Below are positions 35,743-43,243 of a stretch of DNA of 64,000 bases, one piece after another (the stretch's first letter is position 1; each line of letters opens with the position of its first letter). Made by a program: the position numbers and the translations under genes. The stretch covers positions 1-64,000 of the forward strand of contig DASYYY010000031.1 in NCBI GenBank assembly GCA_035933635.1. The letters are read 5' to 3'. Under the pieces are notes generated by a model. It saw nothing but the letters and a program-made list of their open reading frames with translations. It did no database searches and was not told the origin of the DNA. This DNA is from JAKIVR01 sp035933635 (GTDB lineage Archaea; Thermoplasmatota; Thermoplasmata; Lutacidiplasmatales; UBA184).

Positions 35743-36069
35743 CTATGCCGTCAGACCTCGAAGCTCCCGCTCGATGCCGTCCAGCTCGCGTTCCACGAAC
35801 TCCCAGGGGCTGTCGGAATCGACTCGGAAGTGCTCGTGAACAATCTCGTTCCGCAGGTCGATCAGCCGGGCCCAAGGGAATCCGGCATGACGATGGCGGA
35901 ATGTTTTGGATACGCGGTTCGCTGCCTCGCCGAGCTTCAGTATCTCATACGCCACGGCCTCCTGGGTCTTGGAGTCAGAGAGGAAGGCGGCGCGACCGCC
36001 GATACTAAAATTCCGGATTCTCTCCAAGGCCTCGAGCATGCCGGCCAAGCGAAGGCGATCGTCTCTCAT
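35743..36069 (-). CDS. hepT: HepT-like toxin (DUF86/HEPN), acceptor Tyr replaced
   Basis: 108 residues. HEPN-fold ribonuclease toxin of the MntA-HepT type: ERIRNFSIGGRAAFLSDSKTQEAVAYEILKLGEAANRVS and the catalytic region DLRNEIVHEHF. The family motif R-x4-H-x-Y is kept for Arg and His, but the Tyr that MntA AMPylates in characterised systems is His here (codon CAC). Overlaps mntA by 4 nt (ATGA), so translation is coupled. Confidence 0.88.
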   Translation of the reverse strand: MRDDRLRLAGMLEALERIRNFSIGGRAAFLSDSKTQEAVAYEILKLGEAANRVSKTFRHRHAGFPWARLIDLRNEIVHEHFRVDSDSPWEFVERELDGIERELRGLTA

Positions 36070-36350
36070 ACGGGGATTGCCGCGGCCAGGACGGTTGGTC
36101 GGATCAACCAGTGAAGACTTTCCACCGTGGCGAGATCCACGGGGCGAGCCAGGAGTCGGGACGCGCGCTCCTTGAACTCGGACCGGGCCATCAGACCAAT
36201 CGGACGCCGAAAGCGCACCAGAAGGTCCACGTCACTACCGTGCCGAGCGGTGCCCCGTGCCACCGAGCCGAACACGCGGAGCTCGGTGGCGGCATACTCG
36301 GCTGCCAGACTCAGGAGGGCGGACCGCTTGGGGGCGATTATCTCGCCCAT
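36066..36350 (-). CDS. mntA: MntA-like minimal nucleotidyltransferase antitoxin
   Basis: 94 residues. Active-site signature GSVARGTARHGSDVDLLV (GS-x10-D-x-D) is intact, with a third acidic residue likely in RPVDLAT. In characterised pairs MntA neutralises HepT by adding AMP to a toxin tyrosine. Order here is zinc ribbon, mntA, hepT on the minus strand; 39 nt separate the zinc-ribbon stop from the mntA start. Confidence 0.88.
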   Translation of the reverse strand: MGEIIAPKRSALLSLAAEYAATELRVFGSVARGTARHGSDVDLLVRFRRPIGLMARSEFKERASRLLARPVDLATVESLHWLIRPTVLAAAIPV

Positions 36351-36389
36351 TCCCTCGCCGCTTCGACGCGGTCGGGGGACGGAGCGCGG

Positions 36390-36512
36390 TCACTCTGGCC
36401 GATCCCAGGCCCTGGACTTGCATCGCGGACAGAGACGCACGGGGGACTTCCGAAGCCGCCAAACGTAGCCGCACCGGTAGCATCCCAGCAGCCCGTCTCC
36501 GAGTTCCGGCAT
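36390..36512 (-). CDS. 40-residue zinc-ribbon protein, first gene of the MntA-HepT unit
   Basis: Encodes 40 residues beginning MPELGDGLLGCYRCGYVWR, with C11/C14 and C28/C31 (LCPRCKSRAWDRPE). The C-x2-C pair with Tyr/Trp after the first knuckle and K-S-R-x-W after the second is typical of tiny archaeal DNA-binding or rubredoxin-like ribbons. It has an ideally placed TTAAG box (centre 26.5 bp before ATG 36512) and so would be the leaderless first cistron. Plausible autoregulator of the module; not proven. Confidence 0.72.
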   Translation of the reverse strand: MPELGDGLLGCYRCGYVWRLRKSPVRLCPRCKSRAWDRPE

Positions 36513-36534
36513 GTAGGAAGCTTCGGGCGACGGA

Positions 36535-36559
36535 GCTTAAGACTTACTTTGAAAGTAAG
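36535..36559 (-). promoter_or_regulatory. TATA box plus 17-bp palindromic operator of the toxin-antitoxin unit
   Basis: GCTTAAGA (36535-36542) is the TATA-like element. Directly abutting it, at the BRE/upstream position, lies CTTACTTTGAAAGTAAG (36543-36559), two perfect 8-bp arms around one central G. A dimeric protein bound there would block TFB, so this looks like a repressor site. AT content is markedly above the surrounding DNA. Confidence 0.65.
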
Positions 36560-36630
36560 CCGTGGCCACAAACGCCCCTGCGAGTTGATCCGCGTCGCGC
36601 GACCCGGACGAGAACGGAGCGAGGAGGGTC

Positions 36631-36703
36631 AGCCGCGGGAGGGAATCGAACCCTCGACCTGCTCCTTACCAAGGAGCCGCTCTACCTACTGAGCCACCGC
36701 GGC
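36631..36703 (-). tRNA. tRNA-Thr(GGT)
   Basis: 73 nt including discriminator U73. Acceptor GCCGCGG/CCGCGGC, D-arm GCTC-AGTAGGTA-GAGC, anticodon arm GCTCC-TTGGTAA-GGAGC with anticodon GGT, and T-arm GAGGG-TTCGATT-CCCTC all pair. No intron and no encoded CCA. The toxin-antitoxin unit starts 72 bp past its 3' end, a common place for acquired genes. Confidence 0.96.
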
Positions 36704-36782
36704 GCGCGCCCGCTCGGGGTAGCGCCTCCCCTTTTCCCCTTTCCGACGGGACGGAAGGAGGTGGACTACGGAGCCCGGCGGT

Positions 36783-37631
36783 CTACTCCGCCCCGCGATC
36801 TTCCCAGGGAAAACCAGCCGTTTCCATGGCCCAATCCGACCGACCGCGATAACGGGCCAGTCGCTTCTCGAGGAACGCCTGCATCCCCTCCTTCTGGTCC
36901 AGCGTGCCGAAGAGCCGACTCCACAGCTCGAGTTCGTAGAGGAGGCCCGACTCCAGCCCGGGAGCGGCCGCCCGGTGGATCGCGTACTTCGCTGCGGCCA
37001 GCGCGATCGGTGGTTTCGTAGCGAGGGTTTCGGCCATGCCCAGCGCGGTCGAAAGCAGCTCGGCGCGTGGAACGACCTTCAGGACCAGCCCTTGGGCTGC
37101 CGCTTCGGCGGCGGGTACGCTCTCGCCCGAGTAGATCCACCATCGGGCTCGGGCCTCCCCGACACGGTGCGGAAGTCGCTGTGTGCCGCCCCAGCCGGGC
37201 ATGACCCCGAGATTGATCTCGGGTTGGCCAAACACCGCGTCGTCGCTGGCGACGATGAGGTCGCAGGCGAGGGCGACCTCGCACCCTCCGCCCACGCACG
37301 TGCCATGGACGGCCGCGATGACCGGGAGCGGGAGTCGTTCGAGCCGGACCGTCACCCCCTGCCCTCGGCCCCCATGGACGCGGGCGCCGGCGATGTCCAG
37401 GGGTGCCATCTCGCGGATATTGGCTCCCGCGGCGAACGCACGTTCCTGGGCGCTCGCGAGGACAACGACCCGATACTCGGGATCGCGCTCCACCTCATCG
37501 AGGCGTTCGACCAGCGCGTCGAGCATCTTCGCACCGAGCACGTTCACCGGGGGCTTATCGAGCCAGAGCAGGGCGACCGGCCCGCGCTTTTCGAGGCGGA
37601 CCGGTGCGGGCGGGTCGGAGCCAGCGGTCAC
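36783..37631 (-). CDS. Enoyl-CoA hydratase/isomerase (crotonase) family protein
   Basis: 282 residues from GTG 37631. Crotonase fold: oxyanion-hole segments AAGANIREM and HGTCVGGGCEVALACDLIVAS, and QPEINLGVMPGWGGTQRLPHRVG with the first catalytic Glu kept. The second hydratase Glu position (normally within a MEMVLTG-type helix) reads RWWIYSG, so water addition may be lost; isomerase, decarboxylase or other acyl-CoA activity is possible. A well-placed TATA box supports this start over longer frames. Confidence 0.85.
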   Translation of the reverse strand: MTAGSDPPAPVRLEKRGPVALLWLDKPPVNVLGAKMLDALVERLDEVERDPEYRVVVLASAQERAFAAGANIREMAPLDIAGARVHGGRGQGVTVRLERLPLPVIAAVHGTCVGGGCEVALACDLIVASDDAVFGQPEINLGVMPGWGGTQRLPHRVGEARARWWIYSGESVPAAEAAAQGLVLKVVPRAELLSTALGMAETLATKPPIALAAAKYAIHRAAAPGLESGLLYELELWSRLFGTLDQKEGMQAFLEKRLARYRGRSDWAMETAGFPWEDRGAE

Positions 37632-37652
37632 GCCCCAAACCGAACCGCCGGC

Positions 37653-37660
37653 CGATAAGA
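37653..37660 (-). promoter_or_regulatory. TATA box TCTTATCG of the crotonase gene
   Basis: Centred 25.5 bp upstream of GTG 37631 and therefore consistent with a leaderless mRNA. The gap to the divergent SDR start at 37716 is only 84 bp; a GGTAATCC element near 37685-37692 may serve the SDR. Confidence 0.6.
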
Positions 37661-37715
37661 GGAGGAGCCGGACCGTGCACGGAGGGGTAATCCGCGGGCG
37701 CCCATCGTCCGGGGC

Positions 37716-38444
37716 GTGCGCGTGCTCATCACCGGCGCCTCCCTCGGGATCGGCCGAGCCACCGCACGCCGCCTGGCGGAGCCTACCAGCGAGCTCGCCC
37801 TCCACTACTGGCAGCACGAGCACGACGCCGCCGAGCTCCGCCGTGAGCTCGAGCCCCGGTGTCGCGCCACGTTCCTCGTGCGCGCCGACCTTTCCGAACC
37901 CGCCGAGATCGATCGTCTCGCCGGGGCCATCGAGGCGCGGTGGGACGGCCTCGAGGCCCTCGTGCTCAACGCGGGTAGCTACCCCCGGGTCCAGTTCCGG
38001 GAGATGACCGACGCGGAACTGACCCGATGCCTGGCCACGAACCTCCTCGGGCCGGCTCGGCTCGCCCGCCGACTGCTGCCGCTGCTCGAGCGCGCCGAGC
38101 AGGGTCGGATCGTGTTCGTGACCTCCGTGCTCGCGTTCACCGGTTCGACCCACGGAGCCCACTACGCCGCGGCGAAGGCCGGGGTGGTGGGCCTGGCCCA
38201 TTCTCTCGCGTTGGAGCTGGCACCTCGGGTCCGGGTGAACCTGGTCGCGCCGGGGGCGATCGACACCGCGATTCTCGCGGGGGACACCCCGGAGGTGCGC
38301 GCCAACCGCGCCTCGAAGATTCCGATGCGCCGGGTGGGCCGCCCCGAGGAGGTGGCCGAGGCGATCGCCTACCTCGTCTCCGACGCGTCCTCCTATGTCA
38401 CCGGTACGACGCTGCACGTCAACGGAGGCACCTACCCCGGATGA
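37716..38444 (+). CDS. Short-chain dehydrogenase/reductase
   Basis: 242 residues, GTG start. Classical SDR: cofactor loop ITGASLGIGRATARRL, LVLNAGSY (NAG), catalytic Ser in FTGST and Tyr/Lys in HYAAAKAG, then LVAPGAIDTAI and the C-terminal SSYVTGTTLHVNGG. Looks FabG-like. The Asp/Arg cofactor-specificity region suggests NAD(P) use cannot be decided. Its stop overlaps the Nop5 start (ATGA). Confidence 0.93.
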   Translation: MRVLITGASLGIGRATARRLAEPTSELALHYWQHEHDAAELRRELEPRCRATFLVRADLSEPAEIDRLAGAIEARWDGLEALVLNAGSYPRVQFREMTDAELTRCLATNLLGPARLARRLLPLLERAEQGRIVFVTSVLAFTGSTHGAHYAAAKAGVVGLAHSLALELAPRVRVNLVAPGAIDTAILAGDTPEVRANRASKIPMRRVGRPEEVAEAIAYLVSDASSYVTGTTLHVNGGTYPG

Positions 38445-39514
38445 GCGAGGACTCTCGCCGCACGCTCGTCAGCACGTGGTTCGGCGCGTTCGTGGTCGAG
38501 GGCGATCGGGTGGTCACCTCGGCGATCTTCGACACCTCCCCCGAGCTTCTCGCCGAGCGCCTCGCCGAACGCCGGGAGGGGCGGCTTGTTGCGGAGGAGG
38601 AGGGGATCCTCGCGCGCGAGCTCCCCGACCGACTCTCCTGCCGGGACCGTCGCTTCGAGTCGCGGGGCGTCCACATCGGCTCGCCGTCCGTGTCGCCGAT
38701 CGAACCCGAGAGCCGGGGTCACTCGCTCGCCACCCTCCGGGAGGTCCTGCTCGCCCGGGCGCACGCGGACCTCGCTCGGAGTTGGGACCCCAGCATCCAC
38801 GTTCAAGAGGCGGTCCGTGCGCTCGTCGATGCGGAGGAAGTGATGAACTCCGTGGGCGAGCGACTGGCCCTTTGGGCGCAGCATGACCGACCGGCCGAGG
38901 GGCCCGCGGCCGAAGGGCTACTGAGACTGGCCCGCCGGTTGGTCGAGGGAGTCCCGGAGGAGGGATTCGGCGTCCCGCCCCCGGACCCGTCGCTCGCCGC
39001 GGGTCGACAAGCGCTGGCCCGCCTCTATCTCACGAGCGCCGAGACCCGGAGTTCGCTCGAGCGCTCGCTGGAGGAGGCGATGCCACGTCACGCACCGAAT
39101 CTCACAGCGCTCCTCGGCCCGATGCTGGCGGCCCGGATGATCGCACAGGCCGGGAGCCTGGAGCGGCTGTCGGCCCTGCCGGCCAGCACCATCCAGGTGC
39201 TCGGCGCGGAGAAGGCGTTCTTCGAGCACCTACGGGGCCGCGCCCCGCCGCCTCGCCATGGATTGCTGTTCCTTCACCCCAAGCTCCACTCCGCCCCCCG
39301 GACGCTCCGGGGCCGTCTCGCCCGCGCGCTCGCCGGGAAGGTGGCGATCGCCGCACGTCTCGACCGCGCCGGCCGTCCGTTGGACCCGACGCTCAAGGCC
39401 CAGTTCGAGACGCGCGCCGCCCGGGCCGCAGCGACCCCTGTGCGCGGCGGGGGCGGGCGACCGCGCGGCCGGAGATCAGTCCGCCCACTTCACCGAGCAT
39501 CCGAGGACCGGTAG
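38441..39514 (+). CDS. C/D-box RNP core protein Nop5 (Nop56/58 family)
   Basis: 357 residues from ATG 38441. Scaffold of box C/D snoRNP-like particles that guide 2'-O-methylation of rRNA; binds fibrillarin with its N-domain and L7Ae/RNA with its C-domain. N-domain about 1-110, coiled coil about 110-220, then the Nop domain with APNLTALLGPMLAARMIAQAGSL-type and QVLGAEKAFFEHL motifs. C-terminus is Arg/Gly-rich. Fibrillarin, often adjacent in archaea, is absent here; an SDR takes that place. The 3' end overlaps the convergent thioredoxin-like gene by 39 nt. Confidence 0.9.
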   Translation: MSEDSRRTLVSTWFGAFVVEGDRVVTSAIFDTSPELLAERLAERREGRLVAEEEGILARELPDRLSCRDRRFESRGVHIGSPSVSPIEPESRGHSLATLREVLLARAHADLARSWDPSIHVQEAVRALVDAEEVMNSVGERLALWAQHDRPAEGPAAEGLLRLARRLVEGVPEEGFGVPPPDPSLAAGRQALARLYLTSAETRSSLERSLEEAMPRHAPNLTALLGPMLAARMIAQAGSLERLSALPASTIQVLGAEKAFFEHLRGRAPPPRHGLLFLHPKLHSAPRTLRGRLARALAGKVAIAARLDRAGRPLDPTLKAQFETRAARAAATPVRGGGGRPRGRRSVRPLHRASEDR

Positions 39515-40027
39515 TTCCGGCCGCGCGACGGGCCGGCCCGCGAGGGAGGCCTCCAGTGCATCCTTCAGGTAGGTGTGCTGCACCCGCTCGGGTCGCTCGT
39601 GGTTGTCGTCGATCCGGCCCTGGAACACCAGTCGGCGTTCCCGGTTGAAGAGCATCGGGTGGGGGGTGACGAGCGCGCCGTAGGCGCGCGCGACCTCCTG
39701 CGAATCGTCCCGAAGATAGGGGAACGGATACCCCTTGGACTTCGCCCGCTCGACCATGATCTCGAAGCGGTCCTCGGGGTGGTGGACCGTCTCGTTGGGA
39801 TTGATCAGGACTATCCGGAGCCCCCGGTCGGCGTACCGCCGTTGCAGCTCGATGAGGCGACCCTCCCACGCCTGGGCGTAGGGGCAGTGGTTGCAGGTGA
39901 AGACCACCGCGAGCCAGGGAGTGCCCGCGAAGTCCTTCAGCGCCCACGAACGGCCGTCGACCCCGGGAAGGTCGAACTCGGGCGCCGGATCCCCGGGGTG
40001 CAGGCGGAAGGTGCTCAGCTCGGCCAT
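39476..40027 (-). CDS. Thioredoxin-like/AhpC-TSA family protein
   Basis: 183 residues. Thioredoxin fold with a peroxiredoxin-type opening (LHPGDPAPEFDLPGVDGRSWALKDF) and a C-x2-C motif in VVFTCNHCPYAQAWEGRL. It belongs to the group of thioredoxin-like proteins with CNHCPY active sites, likely a thiol oxidoreductase acting in the cytosol. PHPMLFNRERRLVFQGRIDD is the conserved cis-Pro region. Electron donor unknown. Confidence 0.87.
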   Translation of the reverse strand: MAELSTFRLHPGDPAPEFDLPGVDGRSWALKDFAGTPWLAVVFTCNHCPYAQAWEGRLIELQRRYADRGLRIVLINPNETVHHPEDRFEIMVERAKSKGYPFPYLRDDSQEVARAYGALVTPHPMLFNRERRLVFQGRIDDNHERPERVQHTYLKDALEASLAGRPVARPELPVLGCSVKWAD

Positions 40028-40130
40028 GTCCTCGTATCGGTGGCGGGCGGAAAGCGGTTCCGCGGGTAGATATCCCGGCGAGCGACCTGCGGGTCGAGGG
40101 CGTGGGAGGATCTCCGGCGAGCGAGACCCG

Positions 40131-40772
40131 GTGACGGCGGCCGAAATCGCGGAGGCGGACGAAGCGGCGCTTCGCCGGGCCGAGCCGTACGCCCAGGTCT
40201 ACCTGCTCCGCGAACGATCCCTCTCCATCGGTGTGACGCAGGGGGGCAACACCGACCTCCGCCGCAAGGCTGCGGAGCTCGACCTCCCCCTCGTTTCCCG
40301 ATCGTCCGGTGGCACGGCCGTGGTTCTGGGGCCGGGAGACCTCGCTTGGACGCTGGTGCTCCCCGGTTCGCACCCGCTCGCCGGTCGTGGCTCGCATCGG
40401 GCGTACGGTCGACTGGGGAGGCCGGTCGTCAGCGCCTTGGCGCGTCACGGCCGGGCCGCGGAGTGGGTCGATGCGCCGAGCCTCTTTCCCGAGGTGTGCC
40501 TTCTCAGCGGGCGCGGTCAGGTGCTCGCACTCGAGGGTCGGATCGTCGGCGGAGCGGCGCAGCACCGGACCGGGCGCGCCCTCCTCCACCATGGGATGGT
40601 CCATCGTGGGGTGGACCGCGAGCTCCTTGCCCGCCTCTATCCGGCGCTCCCGGCGAGCGCGGCGGACCGACTGGGCGGGTTCGGATCGAACCCCCCCGCA
40701 CCCGAACCGGAGGCGCTCGCCGAGACGCTCCGGTCGGAGCTGAACCACGAACTGGTCAACCCGAGCCCATAG
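40131..40772 (+). CDS. Lipoate-protein ligase A/octanoyltransferase-like protein
   Basis: 213 residues from GTG 40131. BPL/LplA fold: AEADEAALRRAEPYAQVYLL, LSIGVTQGGNTDLRRKAAELDLPLVSRSSGGTAVVLGPGDLAWTLVLPGS matches the family pattern of substrate-binding strands. The catalytic Lys in the usual K-I-x-G-x-A-Q motif is Arg here (RIVGGAAQH), and the RR-x-TGGGAV-x-H loop is SRSSGGTAVVL. The protein may have lost ligase chemistry or act differently. Its last 17 nt overlap the convergent deaminase gene. The start is uncertain. Confidence 0.72.
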   Translation: MTAAEIAEADEAALRRAEPYAQVYLLRERSLSIGVTQGGNTDLRRKAAELDLPLVSRSSGGTAVVLGPGDLAWTLVLPGSHPLAGRGSHRAYGRLGRPVVSALARHGRAAEWVDAPSLFPEVCLLSGRGQVLALEGRIVGGAAQHRTGRALLHHGMVHRGVDRELLARLYPALPASAADRLGGFGSNPPAPEPEALAETLRSELNHELVNPSP

Positions 40773-42090
40773 CGTCCGGGGCGTCGACCCAGAGGGGCCC
40801 GGCCGTGCGCTCGGAGTCCCGGCGGATCTCCTCCCACGGCGCGCGCGTCAGGGCGCGGTGCCGGACGAGGCACTCGCCGGCGACGTACACGGAATCGACC
40901 GCCTCCTCGCTCGCGGAGTAGGCGAGGTGCGAGACGATCGCTTCGGGACGGGCGGGGACGAGGGTGGGGTGATCGAGACGGTAGAGCACGAGATCGGCCT
41001 GCTTGCCCACCTCGAGGGATCCGAGATCGTTCGATCGGCCGACGAGGGCGGCACCCGAGACCGTGGCCATGTCCAGCAGTTCTTGGGCGGTCAGGCTGCC
41101 GGCGTCCCATCGGTGGTGTTTCTGGAGCAGCCCCGCAACATGCATCTCGCGGAGCATGGACAGGCTGTTGTTGCTCGCGGCGGAATCGGTGCCCAGCCCG
41201 ACGATCGCCCCGGCCTGGCGGAGCTCATGGACCGGGCAGACCCCGCCCGTGGCGAGCTTCATGTTCGAGCTGGGGCAGTGCGCGACCCCGACCCGGTTGC
41301 GTGCGAGGAGTTGCGCCTCCTGCAGCGTGAGCCAAACACCGTGGGCGGCGACCATCCCCGGGGCCAACGCTCCGATCGACTCGAGCCAGGCGGGGGGACG
41401 CATCCCGTACTTCGCCTCGTGCTCGTGGACCTCTCGGCGCGTCTCGGACAGGTGGCAATGGACGAAGGTCCCGGTCTGCTCGGCGATCTCGCGCGCCCCC
41501 CGCCAGGTCTCGGCGTTGCACACGTAGACGCCCTGTGGTGCGACGAGCGGACGGATCCGGGGACGGTCGGTCCATCGCCCGATGAAACTTCGGGCGTTGT
41601 CGAGCGGTTTGCCCTTCTGGGTCGTGAGCTCGGGGTCGAGGACGGCCCATCCGAGGAAGCCGCGGATTCCGAGCCGGTCGACGGCGCGCGCGACCGCGTC
41701 CTCGCCGTAGTACAGGTCGAGGAACGCGGTGGTCCCGCTCAGCAGCATCTCGGCGATCCCCTGCGCGGCGCCGGCCTGGAGGTCCTCCTCGGTGCGCCGG
41801 GCGTCGATGGCGAACAGCTTCTCGAGGAACCGACCCAGGTCGCGATCGTCGGCGACACCGCGGAGCGGGCTCATCGCCACGTGCGTGTGGGTGTTGATGA
41901 ACCCCGGTACGACCGCGAAGCCCGAGGCATCGACGGTCTCCTCCGTCGGCTCCCGGTCGGGCGCGCCGACCGAGGCGATACGGCCGCCCTCGATCCGGAG
42001 GTCGCCCCGGACGACGCGGCGCTCGGCGTCCTGGGTGACGAGGAGCGCGTTGCGGAACCGGACGGAGCTCGGTGGGCGACCGGGGGCCAT
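40756..42090 (-). CDS. Amidohydrolase of the MTA/SAH deaminase family
   Basis: 444 residues from ATG 42090. Metal-dependent deaminase probably acting on S-adenosylhomocysteine or 5'-methylthioadenosine. Metal ligands: H-x-H in INTHTHVAMSPLRG, His in TFVHCHLSETRRE, His in VAAHGVWL, and Asp in GLGTDSAASNNSLSML. The C-terminal beta-sandwich ends EVGKQADLVLYRLDHPTLVP. Related enzymes deaminate guanine or other aminohydrolase substrates, so the exact substrate is an inference. Confidence 0.87.
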   Translation of the reverse strand: MAPGRPPSSVRFRNALLVTQDAERRVVRGDLRIEGGRIASVGAPDREPTEETVDASGFAVVPGFINTHTHVAMSPLRGVADDRDLGRFLEKLFAIDARRTEEDLQAGAAQGIAEMLLSGTTAFLDLYYGEDAVARAVDRLGIRGFLGWAVLDPELTTQKGKPLDNARSFIGRWTDRPRIRPLVAPQGVYVCNAETWRGAREIAEQTGTFVHCHLSETRREVHEHEAKYGMRPPAWLESIGALAPGMVAAHGVWLTLQEAQLLARNRVGVAHCPSSNMKLATGGVCPVHELRQAGAIVGLGTDSAASNNSLSMLREMHVAGLLQKHHRWDAGSLTAQELLDMATVSGAALVGRSNDLGSLEVGKQADLVLYRLDHPTLVPARPEAIVSHLAYSASEEAVDSVYVAGECLVRHRALTRAPWEEIRRDSERTAGPLWVDAPDAMGSG

Positions 42091-42112
42091 CTGGCCGCCG
42101 AGCCGACGTGCG

Positions 42113-42120
42113 GTATTTCC
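42113..42120 (-). promoter_or_regulatory. TATA box GGAAATAC of the deaminase gene
   Basis: Centred 26.5 bp before ATG 42090, fixing that start over in-frame ATGs farther upstream and implying a leaderless mRNA. Confidence 0.6.
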
Positions 42121-42227
42121 CGTTGGTGGCTGTGGCGGATCGGCCCGAGCTCCTTCCCGCGGCCGGGTCACAACGGCGGGTGCCATTATCCGCGCGCAGC
42201 CGGTACGGCGGGGCACGGAGAACCTCG

Positions 42228-42689
42228 ATGGCACGATTCCCGAGCGCCGTGTACCGCATCTCCCAGGAGTTCGACGCTCCGATCGATTTCGTGTTCCGGT
42301 GGTGCACGGACTACAGCCCGCAGGACGCCGCGCTCGAGAAGGAGCACTACGAGCGACGGATACTGGCCCGTTCCTCCAAGCAGGTCACCTACGAGGATCT
42401 CGAATCGGACAAGAACGGCTGGGTCTGGAGGCGGTATGTCGTCGACCTTCTGCCCCCGGATCGGTGGCACGCCGAATCGGTCGGCAATCGCCGGTTGAGC
42501 TCGATCGACTATCGTCTGACGGAGCTTCCCGGTGCGCGGACCCGGTTGGATTTCGTGTGGCGCCGAACGGGGATCGAGGGCTACCCTCGGAATCCCCCGA
42601 AGCGCGCCACGGAGCGGGATGCGACCCGCGACTGGGAGAATTTCGGTCGGGCGCTCGAGCGCGACTATCGCAAGTCCCGGCGAGGCTGA
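42228..42689 (+). CDS. SRPBCC (START-like) protein, copy 1
   Basis: 153 residues. Helix-grip fold expected: QEFDAPIDFVFRWCTDYSPQDAALE at the start, a central run of beta strands (SKQVTYEDLE, GWVWRRYVVDLLPPDRWHAESVG, RRLSSIDYRLTEL, RTRLDFVWRRTG) and a C-terminal helix ending ALERDYRKSRRG. Such proteins bind lipids or other hydrophobic ligands in a deep pocket. Tandem copy follows 58 bp downstream. Confidence 0.7.
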   Translation: MARFPSAVYRISQEFDAPIDFVFRWCTDYSPQDAALEKEHYERRILARSSKQVTYEDLESDKNGWVWRRYVVDLLPPDRWHAESVGNRRLSSIDYRLTELPGARTRLDFVWRRTGIEGYPRNPPKRATERDATRDWENFGRALERDYRKSRRG

Positions 42690-42747
42690 ATCGAGGGGTT
42701 CGCGGTTCTCCGCGCTCGGGCGGTCGTCACGGATACAGGGGGCAGGG

Positions 42748-43209
42748 ATGACGCAGTGGCCGGCTCCCGAGTACCGAGTGCGCCAGGAGTTCGACGCTCC
42801 GCTTGACTTCGTGTTCCGCTGGTGCACCGATTACAGCGGGAAGGACGCGGCCCTCGAAGGGGAAGGCTACGAGCGTCGAGTCCTCTCGAGGACCTCCCGG
42901 CGGGTGATCTTCGAGGATCTCGCGTCGGACCGGGAGGGGTGGATCTGGCGCCGGTATACTGTCCGGCTGAGCCCTCCGTACCGGTGGCATGCGGAGTCGG
43001 TCGGGAACCGTCGCTTGGTGGTGGTCGACTACCAACTGACAGCGCTTCCCGGAAACCGGACTCGACTGGAGTACACCTGGCGGCGCAAGGGGCTCGGGGC
43101 GTACCGGAAGAACCCGTCGAAGCGGAGCGGTGAGCGCGATTCGAGCCGGGGCTGGCAACAGTTCGCTCGGGCGCTCGAACGCGACTACCGGAACTCGCAG
43201 CAGGGCTGA
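42748..43209 (+). CDS. SRPBCC (START-like) protein, copy 2
   Basis: 153 residues, the same length as copy 1 and alignable without gaps: RQEFDAPLDFVFRWCTDYSG, YERRVLSRTSRRVIFEDLAS, WIWRRYTVRLSPPYRWHAES, ALERDYRNSQQG. GGGGGCAGGG precedes the ATG. The invariant Trp, Arg, His-Ala-Glu-Ser and Asp-Tyr positions mark the ligand pocket or family core. Convergent with gyrB, 34 bp away. Confidence 0.7.
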   Translation: MTQWPAPEYRVRQEFDAPLDFVFRWCTDYSGKDAALEGEGYERRVLSRTSRRVIFEDLASDREGWIWRRYTVRLSPPYRWHAESVGNRRLVVVDYQLTALPGNRTRLEYTWRRKGLGAYRKNPSKRSGERDSSRGWQQFARALERDYRNSQQG

Positions 43210-43243
43210 GGACGAGCGCAGTCCCCGCGCCCGGCCCGGCCGG

